Positions 28,224 through 37,601 of a stretch of 64,000 nucleotides of DNA are shown piece by piece. The position numbers and the translations under genes are program-made. The notes beneath the pieces were generated by a model, which was not told where the DNA came from, ran no database searches, and saw nothing but the letters and a program-made list of their open reading frames with translations. The DNA lies in assembly GCA_020635035.1 (NCBI GenBank), contig JACKAO010000005.1, forward strand, positions 124,001 to 188,000. Direction: 5' to 3'. This stretch comes from Calditrichia bacterium. GTDB lineage: Bacteria; Calditrichota; Calditrichia; Calditrichales; J004. Within the stretch, counting starts at the first letter, position 1, and the number at the start of each line of letters is the position of its first letter.

Positions 28224-28309
28224 TACTACCTGCATTGTTTTGTCGTAAACGAAACTATCTTGAACGACATGATTAACGGTTAAAATATTTAAGCCGCTAA
28301 TTTAACCTT

Positions 28310-29332
28310 TCAGAATAATATTCCCAAAGTAAAACGTTGTGTATTCTGTAATCTGCCGAAATCAGCCCAGGCATAATCCAGGTTTAGCTGATATTCGGCA
28401 ATCGCTACATTTAATCCAAGACCTGCTGTAAGACCGACTTCGGAATCTTTCAGGAAGAGATTTTGATACCCGCTGCGCAGGGCAAGTGTTTTAAAAATTT
28501 CCCATTCCATTCCCATCGAAACACTTTCTGTATTGTCATTTGGATGATACGCGTTAACAGAAAACTGCATTTTATGATCTTCTGTAATTTGAAATGGATA
28601 ACTCAGGCCGACTCTGAATAAAACCGGCAAAGGATATTCTTCTGTATGCACATCACCGGGTAGTCCGCTGTTATCGCCGTATTTGTCCTTGTCCAGGTCA
28701 TATTGAATTCGCAGATCACGCCCGGAGTAAGCAGCAGGCAGCCCGTAATTTGATATACTTGCCCCCAAAACCAATCCATCGCGGGTTAGGTCAAACATGG
28801 TACCTACACTTAATGAAACAGTGGATAGTGATGAATGAAATATAGTTTCCTGGATATAATTTATCTGGACTCCCATGGAAAAGCGATCTGTTAAACGTCT
28901 GCCATAACCCACGCCAAGTGCAACATTGGAAACAGTATATTTTTCACCTGTACCCAAAGGCTGCTCAACCGTCCGGACATCAATATCACCTGAATTAAGC
29001 GCCGTAACATTAAAAAACAGATTTCCCATTTCACCCAGATCTACCATCGCTATGGCATAATCATACGTAATATCAGCAATCCATAAACTGTGGGTAAATT
29101 GCAGCCCCGTTCCTGAAAGTCGCCCGATCGCTGCAGGATTATAATATGCAGCCGTTATCTCATCAGCAGAAGCCACACCGGTATTTCCCATCGCGGCATA
29201 ACGGGCGCTCGGTTCAATCAGCAGGAATTGTCCAATCGTGGTACCTGTGTTTGATTGTCCAAAACACTGCACTGCAATAACCAGTGTATAAACAAGAATA
29301 TTAACTTTCAGTATATTTGAAACATTTTTCAT
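28310..29332 (-). CDS. PorV/PorQ-like outer-membrane beta-barrel protein
   Basis: The protein is about 340 residues from the ATG at 29332; the GTG three codons earlier is less likely because AGG lies 8 bp before the ATG. A signal peptide ends near CFGQ. The opening GQFLLIEPSARYAAMGNTGVASADEITAAYYNPAAIGRL is the signature of the PorV/PorQ family, followed by repeated amphipathic strands. The C-terminus YAWADFGRLQNTQRFTLGILF ends in aromatic Phe as for outer-membrane barrels. PorV shuttles sorted cargo in the type IX pathway. This copy lies next to three genes for sorted proteins and may be a dedicated partner. Confidence 0.88.
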   Translation of the reverse strand: MKNVSNILKVNILVYTLVIAVQCFGQSNTGTTIGQFLLIEPSARYAAMGNTGVASADEITAAYYNPAAIGRLSGTGLQFTHSLWIADITYDYAIAMVDLGEMGNLFFNVTALNSGDIDVRTVEQPLGTGEKYTVSNVALGVGYGRRLTDRFSMGVQINYIQETIFHSSLSTVSLSVGTMFDLTRDGLVLGASISNYGLPAAYSGRDLRIQYDLDKDKYGDNSGLPGDVHTEEYPLPVLFRVGLSYPFQITEDHKMQFSVNAYHPNDNTESVSMGMEWEIFKTLALRSGYQNLFLKDSEVGLTAGLGLNVAIAEYQLNLDYAWADFGRLQNTQRFTLGILF

Positions 29333-29344
29333 ATCAGGCACCTG

Positions 29345-32300
29345 CTATTTAATAATTGCAAATTTACCAATTTTTTCTCCTAATTTTCCGCCGTCAACAT
29401 GGAAAATATAAAGTCCGGGAGCCACATCCAGGTTATCCTTTGTCCGCAGATTCCAGGCGACAAAACTTTGCGTACTGCCTTCGTGACGCAGAGTCCGGAC
29501 AAGCTCGCCTTTTACAGTATAGATTCTGATAGTGCACTCATTTGGCAGATTACGGAATTCCATGCGGCGTTCTCCACGTCCGGAGATAGCAAACCGTTCC
29601 GGTTCAAAGCTGGCTGATCCGATATACGGATTAGGGACCACATATGGATCTCCCTTATCAAACTGCTCATTTGCCAGTTGCTGATCGATATATTCTGCGG
29701 TTGTCGTAAAAATAAAGCGATCATCGTTACGTAAAGGATAATTCAGATACATGTTGTAAACATCGCCAACTGTTGGTGCCACAACAGGATTATTACCCAG
29801 CCCTGTTGTGTCGAGTGCAATTCTCCAGGTTATCTGCGGGCGTGTTCCACGATCCGGTACATATGTAACCGCATCAATAAATTCTTCCGGTGAATTCAGT
29901 ACACCATCCGCATTAGGATCGTAAAAAAGAAAATTAAGCTGGTAAGGAATGGAATCGGTGATTGCTTCAATCTTAAATTTAGATGGACGCGCCGGCTTTC
30001 CTATCTGGGCAATGGATGTATCCAATGCAACATCACTAAAAGTAATTTTAAGATCATTGGGGAAACCGTCCCTGCGGCGGTTTATATCTAATTGTGTCTG
30101 ATAAGTAATTTTTAGTTTAACATTTGTGACGCTTCCTGATGCAAAGCCACTGTTTACACTGTCAATACTGACCGATTTTGGCGTCCAGACAACAGGAAGC
30201 AGACCTTTACCAACAGAACCAATTCCCAGGCCATCAAGATCGTTGGCATTGGTAAAAACTTCTTCATTTGCTGTGCTGTCAATCAGATCATAAAAGGAGG
30301 CACGTACACTGTCGGCTGACGGGACCCTGAACTTAAGCAGGAAGGTATGATCTTCCGGTACTTCAGAAGAGTTAACCACTTCCACGCGAACGGTACCTAT
30401 GCCGCCACCATTAATTTTTACACCATCAGTAGCAGTCGCGGGTTTAAATCCCATAACTTTTGGTTCAGGCCGTACTTCAACAACATTGGATGGCAAAACA
30501 GTGCCCGCTCTTGCGGATCGTGAAACGGTAATAGGATTTTCAGATGGATAGAAACCAAGCGAATCGGATCCGAAATCGTAAGCACAAACTGCATAATAAT
30601 ACAACTGACCATTTGTTACAGTTGAATCGGTCCATGTATGAACAATGCCAGATTCATTTCCATAATAGTAGGCAATCCCTTCCACAGTAAATGGTGAGTA
30701 ATCACGGATGCCGTCAATCAGGTCAAACTGGGCAATCGGCCGGCCATTCCCAAAAGGACCGGTTCCACGACCGTTGCTGATCACCTTCGGATCGCGAAAT
30801 TCAGGATCGGTTGAGCGGTAAATACGATAGCCTTCAAAATCCGCTTCCAAAGAAACCGGATCGATACCTTTTTCGGCTAGGTCGTTCCAGTTCAGACGGA
30901 CCCAACCGTCACCAACTTCTGCAGAAACAACCGGCTGCGTAGGCGGAACAGCATAGCGGTAGTTGGCATTGTAAATCTGCTGAACAATGCGCACAGTATT
31001 GCGCAATTCATAATTGTCTGCACCATAAGCAAGCGCCAGGCTGAAACGTTCCGTTGTTTCAGTATTAAGAATAAAAGGCCCTGAAGCAAACAGGAAACCG
31101 ATGTTATAATCAGTAACCAGGGCATCATCAAAGGGTGCAGAGCTGGAAAAGAAATCATACAACCGGCGCGGCCATTCGCTGCCATTATCAAAAAATACAA
31201 TATTGTCTGTGGGCCGCCCGGATACTGAGCGGATGCGATTCATTTTAAAACCGGTTAAACCAATCTGATCAGACTCGTTTAAATCTGTACGATCGAAATT
31301 GCCTTCACCGGCAGTCGGCATCATGTCACCTTCACCTGTATCACCGGTACCCCAAACGCCATCAGTCCCGGCATCAAATAATTCCGGTATCCAGTCCATA
31401 TCTTCATCACCTGTCCACCAGCGCGCAAACTTGTAAGCCGGGCGGGTTTCCAGTGATCCGATTTCTTTTTCAAAAAGATCCATATCATAATGGGCTTCAA
31501 CATAGGCGCGAATCGCTTCACGGCCTTCAATCAATTGACCGGGGCCACTGTCACGTTTTTCATCAATCATACCATCGGAATCATTGTCTAAGCCATCAAA
31601 AGGGTTGCCGGGTGTTTCAAGATAGGCATAACCAAGATAACCGGTTTCAAAACAATTGGAACTCAAACTTATACCATGTCCATTTTTATCCCAGGTATAG
31701 ACAAGGTTAAGCCCAAGGGATTTATCATAATAAGCATTATCATCATCAGACTCTGCTATACCGTCACAGGAGATTCCGGAGCCCCCGATACCGGAATCCA
31801 TATACAGACCAAAAATAATATTGTCATCAAAATTTGTTGTGCCTTCATTGGTGACATCATAATGCCAGAATACTACATTATTAGCCTGCGGATTGGACCA
31901 CTGAAAGCCGCGCACATCCGTTCTTAAAGCCAGCCCGTTTCGGGTTGAATCACGCGAGTCAGGTGTGTAGTTCCATTTGTCATAATAGTCATCGTCCATT
32001 ACCGTGAAGCTTTCCTGGTCTGCAAGGGCCTGCTTGCCAAAATATCCATTCCAGCTGCCTGGCCAACCCGGATCATCAATATCACTCTCCTTGTCCGGCC
32101 AGGTGTCCGGCCAGGTACGCGGATCGTTACTTATTGCCGGGGCTTCGCCTGTATTAATGGAGAAATCCTGCTGAAAAAATCCAGGACGCGGTTCAAAACG
32201 CATGGTAAGATTGCGGTATGGCGATGTCTCCTGGCGTTCACGATAGCCGGTTTCCATAATATAAAAAGTGTTCCCGTCATCGTCGATAACTTTTGCAAGA

Positions 32301-32578
32301 ATGAATGGTGTAGTACCATCACCATAGTTTACACCGCTGCCTTTTGGAACTTCCATTGAGTGAAAAACACTTAAATCCACATTAACCGGATCGCTTGGAT
32401 AGTCGCCAACCATACCGTAATTCCAATAACGTGTACGGAAATTATTTGCATCATGATGGCCAACGTGTTCATACAGATGGTTTCCCCTTTCTTCAGGCGG
32501 CACCGGTGTGTCTGAAAAAGCGAATACAGGATAAAGAACCAGGCTTATAATGAAATAGTAAAATTTGCAGCGTTTCAT
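29345..32578 (-). CDS. Large surface protein with calcium-binding-like motifs and C-terminal type IX sorting domain
   Basis: The 1077-residue exported protein has a signal peptide ending near AFS. Most of it is not recognised. A fibronectin-III-like segment lies at about residues 545-670 (PVVSAEVGDGWVRLNWNDLAEKG, then GQLYYYAVCAYDFG). Asp-rich loops resembling calcium sites occur (DNDSDGMIDE and DPNADGVLNSPEEF). The end (VVPNPYIGSASFEPER, IRIYTVKGELVRTLRHEG, VAPGLYIFHVDGG) is a type IX sorting domain. It lies between the TonB receptor and the PorV-like gene, where SusD would sit in a Bacteroidetes locus. A glycan-capturing role is therefore plausible but unproven. Confidence 0.8.
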   Translation of the reverse strand: MKRCKFYYFIISLVLYPVFAFSDTPVPPEERGNHLYEHVGHHDANNFRTRYWNYGMVGDYPSDPVNVDLSVFHSMEVPKGSGVNYGDGTTPFILAKVIDDDGNTFYIMETGYRERQETSPYRNLTMRFEPRPGFFQQDFSINTGEAPAISNDPRTWPDTWPDKESDIDDPGWPGSWNGYFGKQALADQESFTVMDDDYYDKWNYTPDSRDSTRNGLALRTDVRGFQWSNPQANNVVFWHYDVTNEGTTNFDDNIIFGLYMDSGIGGSGISCDGIAESDDDNAYYDKSLGLNLVYTWDKNGHGISLSSNCFETGYLGYAYLETPGNPFDGLDNDSDGMIDEKRDSGPGQLIEGREAIRAYVEAHYDMDLFEKEIGSLETRPAYKFARWWTGDEDMDWIPELFDAGTDGVWGTGDTGEGDMMPTAGEGNFDRTDLNESDQIGLTGFKMNRIRSVSGRPTDNIVFFDNGSEWPRRLYDFFSSSAPFDDALVTDYNIGFLFASGPFILNTETTERFSLALAYGADNYELRNTVRIVQQIYNANYRYAVPPTQPVVSAEVGDGWVRLNWNDLAEKGIDPVSLEADFEGYRIYRSTDPEFRDPKVISNGRGTGPFGNGRPIAQFDLIDGIRDYSPFTVEGIAYYYGNESGIVHTWTDSTVTNGQLYYYAVCAYDFGSDSLGFYPSENPITVSRSARAGTVLPSNVVEVRPEPKVMGFKPATATDGVKINGGGIGTVRVEVVNSSEVPEDHTFLLKFRVPSADSVRASFYDLIDSTANEEVFTNANDLDGLGIGSVGKGLLPVVWTPKSVSIDSVNSGFASGSVTNVKLKITYQTQLDINRRRDGFPNDLKITFSDVALDTSIAQIGKPARPSKFKIEAITDSIPYQLNFLFYDPNADGVLNSPEEFIDAVTYVPDRGTRPQITWRIALDTTGLGNNPVVAPTVGDVYNMYLNYPLRNDDRFIFTTTAEYIDQQLANEQFDKGDPYVVPNPYIGSASFEPERFAISGRGERRMEFRNLPNECTIRIYTVKGELVRTLRHEGSTQSFVAWNLRTKDNLDVAPGLYIFHVDGGKLGEKIGKFAIIK

Positions 32579-32599
32579 TGTTTAACTCCAGAATTTAAT

Positions 32600-35254
32600 T
32601 CAGTTTGCAGACACACTTATACCAAGCTCAACACGGCGCGGCGGATAGTACCGGTTTGGATTTGCCAGGGTTGTTGCAGAGCTTGCAGGTGTAAGAGAGT
32701 AATCCGGGCTTCCTGTGTCTCCGAAAACAAATCCATTAACAAAGTCCGTATCAAACAGGTTAAGGATGCGCATATAAACACTAAGGTTTAAATTATCCAG
32801 CATAAAAGCTTTTTCTGCACGCAGGTCAACCCTGACGGATGCATCCTTTCGTCCGGAATTTTCTTCCAATTCCCCGCCAAATCCGGACCGGATTGATGGT
32901 GTATAAGGCTGTCCACTGTTATATCGCGCAATGCCACTGATTGTAAAATTGTCACCGGGCTCATAGATAAGAGAAACATTAAGTGTGTGGCGCTGATCCC
33001 AGTTGAGCGGTATCAGCCGCGGACGCGGATCTTCGCCTGCTTCTGCGCGGGTGGCTGTTTCTGTTGGATTACTGGCATTACCCATGGCACGCTGCCATGT
33101 ATAATCCACAGATGTGCTGAACGGCCCCATCTGACGCTGATCAAATGTAACGGTATAACCAATCACATTGCCAAAATCAATATTCGTTAATCGCGCATAA
33201 TCTGCTGCAGTGTAGGTTGAGATAAACTCGACCCCGAGTAAATTTCGGATATCTTTAAAAAAGACATTCACATTCACACCCGTTGTGGGAGTAATAGCAT
33301 GCTTATATCCAAACTCATACTGAACTGTTTTCTCCGGTTTCAGATCCGGGTTTCCCAGTACACCATAACTTATACCACCGGCCTGCAGGTTAATCAGCAC
33401 ATCATAGTTGGAGTTTGTAAAGAATTCTCGCAGGGGCGGCATCTGGTAAAAATGGCCATATGCGAAAAATAGTGCAGCATTTTCTGAAACCGGGTACGAA
33501 ACACCTAAACGTGGTGCCACAGAAGATTTTACAGATGTTTCTTTTGGTGTTGATTCCGGGACTCCTGGAATAGCATTTGCCGGATTTCTCAAATTACCCG
33601 GTGTTGTCGACTGTGCATCAAAATATTCCCAGCGTAAACCGGCCCGGAAGATAAAATCCTGCCATTCAATCTGGTCCTGGGCATAACCAACAAAAGCCAG
33701 CGGATAATAGGTTTGCACTCCGGGATAGTCCGGTGGTTCATTAATATGCCTGGTAAAAAAGGACCCTGTGCTTACCAAATAACCCGGTGTTCCAAAACGC
33801 ATCTCAGAATATTGCGCTTCTGCACCTACTTTTACCAGGTGTTCACGATTCATCTGGCTGGTGAATGCTCCCTTGACAACAAGTGTGTTTGTGGTCTGTT
33901 CAAAGCGGTTTGCGCTTACACCCTGGACGAGCGCACCAAGCTCGTATGACTGATCGATGGACTGAACCGGCCCTGCTAAATCGTAGCGTTCATCATAAAA
34001 ATCTTTGTAAACATAATCACTGTAATCAAAATAGTTTTGCCGCACACTCAAAGTATAGAATGTTTTATCAGAAAGCTGATGCGACAAATCCAGCCCGTGC
34101 ACTATTGAAAACGTATTTTGAGTTGAGACACCATCAGGGTTTAACCTGAAGCTAAAATTATAAGGCTTTTTTTCGATCATATTCAGGATCGCCTGATACT
34201 CAATTTTAATATTTCCCAGCGCATTATTGCTCAATTTTAAAAGGCCTGTAATCTCTTTTGATTCAGACATGGCTATCTCTTTACCATCACCGGTGGGATT
34301 TGGAATTTTTAATTCCAGGTCCGATTTATCAGTAGTATTAAATCGACGTTCACCATAAATGTAGCCGTTATCTTCAAAATACCTGACACTTGTAAGGAAA
34401 AAGGTTTTTGGAATAAATGTTGGGCCGCTGAGGCTTGCCTGGTAGTTTTGAATAGAAAATGGCCTGAATTTATCAGTTTGATTGCGTCTGTCTCCGCTGG
34501 TGTAAATATAATCAGAGATAAATGACTCAGCTGTCCAGTTAAAATCCTGCGAACCGGACTTGAGAACAACATTAACAACACCACTCATCGCCTGGCCATA
34601 TTCAGCATCGAAAGTGCCGCTGATAACCTGAACTTCTTCCAGTAAAGAACGGTCGAGTTGCAGTGACATGCTGTTATCATAAATATTATTAACCGTTACA
34701 CCATTTATCTGGTACTGCACTTCACCGATTCTACCGCCACGGAAATGACCATCTACCACACCTGCCTGAAGGTCAACAATATCATTTAGATTCAATACCG
34801 GCATGGCTTCAATTTCGCTGCTTGATACTGTGGAAACAGAACTTGTTGCTTTCAATTCCACAATGGGCCGTTCGGCAATAACGGTGACTGTTTCGCCTTC
34901 CAGCGCTGCAACTTCAAGATTTGCTTCGATGGTTGTTGTTTGGTCCGCGCTTATATTAACGTCTTTAACAATCCTCGTTTTATAACCAATAAAAGAAAAC
35001 TCAACATCATACGTACCGGCCGGAATATTTATGATATAATAAAATCCTTCTATATCCGAACTTGCTCCCATTGCGCTGTTTTGAATAATAATATTTACTC
35101 CGACCAATGGCTCATTGTTTTCATCAAAAACACGCCCGGCTAGTTTTCCTGTTGTTCCTGACCACAAAAACGAACAGCTGAGCAGGATCATAAAAACCGC
35201 CTGGTAAAAATGCCATACAATGGAATGCCGATTAGATTTTGTAATTTTAAACAT
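32600..35254 (-). CDS. TonB-dependent receptor with carboxypeptidase-regulatory-like domain
   Basis: This protein of about 884 residues begins with a signal peptide and a CarboxypepD_reg-like domain (GKLAGRVFDENNEPLVGVNIIIQ, GTYDVEFSFIGYKT). A plug follows (MPVLNLNDIVDLQAGVVDGHFRGGR, then EVQVISGTFDAEYGQAMSGVVNVV). The rest is a 22-strand-type barrel (LKPEKTVQYEFGYKHAI, YNSGQPYTPSI). It should import oligosaccharides across the outer membrane with TonB energy. The ATG at 35254, six bases after AAGGA, is preferred over 35260. No SusD-like gene lies nearby. A terminator separates it from the upstream CBM9-like gene, and the 1077-residue surface protein follows by 21 bp. Confidence 0.93.
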   Translation of the reverse strand: MFKITKSNRHSIVWHFYQAVFMILLSCSFLWSGTTGKLAGRVFDENNEPLVGVNIIIQNSAMGASSDIEGFYYIINIPAGTYDVEFSFIGYKTRIVKDVNISADQTTTIEANLEVAALEGETVTVIAERPIVELKATSSVSTVSSSEIEAMPVLNLNDIVDLQAGVVDGHFRGGRIGEVQYQINGVTVNNIYDNSMSLQLDRSLLEEVQVISGTFDAEYGQAMSGVVNVVLKSGSQDFNWTAESFISDYIYTSGDRRNQTDKFRPFSIQNYQASLSGPTFIPKTFFLTSVRYFEDNGYIYGERRFNTTDKSDLELKIPNPTGDGKEIAMSESKEITGLLKLSNNALGNIKIEYQAILNMIEKKPYNFSFRLNPDGVSTQNTFSIVHGLDLSHQLSDKTFYTLSVRQNYFDYSDYVYKDFYDERYDLAGPVQSIDQSYELGALVQGVSANRFEQTTNTLVVKGAFTSQMNREHLVKVGAEAQYSEMRFGTPGYLVSTGSFFTRHINEPPDYPGVQTYYPLAFVGYAQDQIEWQDFIFRAGLRWEYFDAQSTTPGNLRNPANAIPGVPESTPKETSVKSSVAPRLGVSYPVSENAALFFAYGHFYQMPPLREFFTNSNYDVLINLQAGGISYGVLGNPDLKPEKTVQYEFGYKHAITPTTGVNVNVFFKDIRNLLGVEFISTYTAADYARLTNIDFGNVIGYTVTFDQRQMGPFSTSVDYTWQRAMGNASNPTETATRAEAGEDPRPRLIPLNWDQRHTLNVSLIYEPGDNFTISGIARYNSGQPYTPSIRSGFGGELEENSGRKDASVRVDLRAEKAFMLDNLNLSVYMRILNLFDTDFVNGFVFGDTGSPDYSLTPASSATTLANPNRYYPPRRVELGISVSAN

Positions 35255-35282
35255 AATCATTCCTTAACCGGTTAAAACTATT

Positions 35283-35315
35283 AAAAAGCCTCCCCGGACG
35301 ATACCGGAGAGGCTT
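35283..35315 (-). terminator. Rho-independent terminator or attenuator between CBM9-like and TonB receptor genes
   Basis: A 12-bp stem with one mismatch pairs 35286-35297 with 35304-35315 (AAGCCTCCCCGG / CCGGAGAGGCTT). On the minus strand it is followed by a T-run. It lies 20 bp after the CBM9-like stop and before the TonB receptor, so transcription into the receptor operon may be reduced there. Confidence 0.85.
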
Positions 35316-35334
35316 CCTTTCTTTCTTAGGGATT

Positions 35335-37245
35335 TTATTTTATTAGAAGCATTTTCTGGGTTTTTGTGACCTGGCGTTTACCTGCATGAGTAAACTCAAG
35401 ATTATAAAAATAAAGCCCTGTACTCAGATGGTTTGCAGTATACTGAACTTCATTTGTCCCAGCCGAATATTTACCTAAAACTGACTCGGCTAATTTCTGT
35501 CCTTTAACATTAAATACATTCAGCTTTACAGTTCCCGATTCTGCCAGAGTGAATTTAATTCGTGTTGAAGGATTAAAAGGATTAGGATAATTACCCAATA
35601 ATTCAAATTTAGACGGGATAGCCGAAACTTCATCACTTATAGCAGTTTCTCCACCGACCATTTTTGTGGCATCCATAAATGTCCATGCCGGAGCGGCAGG
35701 ACTTGCACTTTCTCTGAAAAACCAGGTGCGTGTTCCATAATTATCAGCTGCGTTGTCAAATTTTTCGCCATCAAACAGCGTTGCGCTGAAGAACAGTACA
35801 CCATCTCCACGATCAGCCGGGTATCCCAGACCTGTCAAATCAATAGCAATTTCAATTGAGTAACCATTATCCACATCATTAAAATCATTAACCGTTGTTC
35901 CTGAGTTAAGAGCTAACGCAGCCTGAGCTGAACCAGAATCGATCATTGTTGTCAGATAGTCAGCAGTCATCAGCTGACCAAGAGAATCAACAACTGCTGA
36001 AATTACACGAGGTTCAAGTACGTTATCTGCATTCTGAACTGCCCTGTCATTTATCACAAAACGGATACCATCCCACAGATCAAATTGACTGTTTCCCCAT
36101 ACTGCCTGATCACGGGCATCTACACCCAGATATAACATATTGCCTTTAAAAAACGCTTTGATAGTTGCATCGCCGGGATCTACAACAGCAGCTTTTACAC
36201 CATTAATTTCAGGCTGGAACTGGCCGCTGCGCCATGGACCGATTCCGGGGTATGAACTGCGCAGTTCTTCATCACCATAACGAATATCAAACCCTTTAAC
36301 TTTACCCCAAACATCTTCATCAAGCTTTCCGTCAATAACAGGATCATCAAAGTTAGCGCCATTTTCAAAAACTAACTCTGGTCCAACTTCAGGAACAGCA
36401 CCAGAACTGGTTGTTACATCGGGTCGCGCATAGATCCGCACAATATCATAAGAAGATGCATTGCCCCAGGGTCCTGCCCACCAGGCACGGTTTCCGGAAA
36501 ATTTATCCGCATTTAATGGCCACTGCCAATCAGCATCATAGACAGAAATGTTAAATTCAACAATATCTCCTTCCGTCTTGGTAACATCATATCCGCGTGC
36601 TGCCAGATTAAACATAAATTCAACTGTGTAACCTTCATCAGGTGTAGAATCATCGTTTGATGTACCATTCACAACAGTGACTGCATTCCAGACTTCGCCA
36701 TTTGTTAATCCTGTCCTGCTGTCAATTGAATCCCTGCTGCCGGCAGCCCAGCCAAAAAATCCGGGTGAAGCACCAACTTCGCCCGTAGCAGGATCAGCCC
36801 AGCCTTCTGTGACCCAACCATAGAAGTATTCAAAAGGAGGTGCAATACCACCGGTAACTTGTTCTGCTCTGTTACGGATATTAATCAAAAATCCGTCAAA
36901 TTTATTAAACAGACCACCACCAACAGAACTATCCATAACCGTAGCTGCCAGGTACAGATTATTTCCGTTTACAAGCAGTTTAAATGTGACATCTGTAGGA
37001 TCACTGGGGGCAACACCCTGTTCCTGGCGATAACCACTGCCGGGAATAAACTGGGTATTTTCTCCATATGTCATATGGAATGATTCGGCATCCTGCCATG
37101 CTGACTCATTCAGGACACCATCAAGCGTGATGGTTTCTGAAGTTGTTCTCGCCCATATTAAATTAGAGCGTTCCATCTCCTGTGCAAACAGGAAACCAAA
37201 CGAAAACAACAAAAACAAAGATAATATCTGTAACTTAAGCTTCAT
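35335..37245 (-). CDS. Surface protein with two CBM9-like domains and type IX sorting domain
   Basis: The 636-residue protein has a signal peptide (FSFGFLFAQ) and two copies of the CBM9-like fold. The first starts with ITLDGVLNESAWQDAESF, the second with PVIDGKLDEDVWGKVKGF; both end in long segments describing extracellular sugar-binding folds (NAWWAGPWGN-like Trp-rich, NYGTRTWFFRES). The C-terminus is a classic sorting domain (LLGNYPNPFNPSTRIKFTL, HLSTGLYFYNLEF). It is probably a cell-surface glycan-binding protein. It is the first gene after a LacI-type operator (37354-37371), with a strong AGGAGG site, which suggests high, inducible expression. Confidence 0.88.
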   Translation of the reverse strand: MKLKLQILSLFLLFSFGFLFAQEMERSNLIWARTTSETITLDGVLNESAWQDAESFHMTYGENTQFIPGSGYRQEQGVAPSDPTDVTFKLLVNGNNLYLAATVMDSSVGGGLFNKFDGFLINIRNRAEQVTGGIAPPFEYFYGWVTEGWADPATGEVGASPGFFGWAAGSRDSIDSRTGLTNGEVWNAVTVVNGTSNDDSTPDEGYTVEFMFNLAARGYDVTKTEGDIVEFNISVYDADWQWPLNADKFSGNRAWWAGPWGNASSYDIVRIYARPDVTTSSGAVPEVGPELVFENGANFDDPVIDGKLDEDVWGKVKGFDIRYGDEELRSSYPGIGPWRSGQFQPEINGVKAAVVDPGDATIKAFFKGNMLYLGVDARDQAVWGNSQFDLWDGIRFVINDRAVQNADNVLEPRVISAVVDSLGQLMTADYLTTMIDSGSAQAALALNSGTTVNDFNDVDNGYSIEIAIDLTGLGYPADRGDGVLFFSATLFDGEKFDNAADNYGTRTWFFRESASPAAPAWTFMDATKMVGGETAISDEVSAIPSKFELLGNYPNPFNPSTRIKFTLAESGTVKLNVFNVKGQKLAESVLGKYSAGTNEVQYTANHLSTGLYFYNLEFTHAGKRQVTKTQKMLLIK

Positions 37246-37601
37246 TTAACCCTCCTAAAATGGTGAATATTTATTGAAACCTTATCTGTATTTAAATTTG
37301 CAAAGATCAAAAAGGAATTTTACGAAATTGAATGAATCGAATCAGGCAGTATTAATGTAAACGTTTACATTTTAAAGATGATGGAATCGATTGTCAAATA
37401 ATTTTTATACTTGTAAGCGGTACGTAACCTTGTTCATAAGATAATGTTTTTTTAACATTTAAAATTTAATTATAAAAAATAAACAAATAAAAAACCTGAA
37501 TTTTGTTTCAAAAATAGAACTTAAAAATTAGTAAAACGGTTTCACAAAATAGATTAAATACCTGACCTTTTGGCGAAGAAAATGGCGTTAAGAAATTAAC
37601 T
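37246..37601 (-). promoter_or_regulatory. Promoter region of the CBM9-like/TonB receptor genes, 356 bp
   Basis: This AT-rich gap lies between the end of lacI-type gene and the start of the CBM9-like gene. It holds the palindromic operator at 37354-37371 about 110 bp before the start codon and an AGGAGGG ribosome-binding site. No ORF, RNA or repeat could be recognised in the part between 37372 and 37601. Confidence 0.6.
37354..37371. promoter_or_regulatory. LacI-family operator, perfect palindrome
   Basis: The core ATGTAAACGTTTACAT is a perfect 16-bp palindrome with a central CG, extended to 18 bp by A/T pairs on the outside. This form is typical of LacI/GalR-family operators. The same core recurs at 41655-41670, and a LacI-family gene lies between them. 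Confidence 0.85.
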
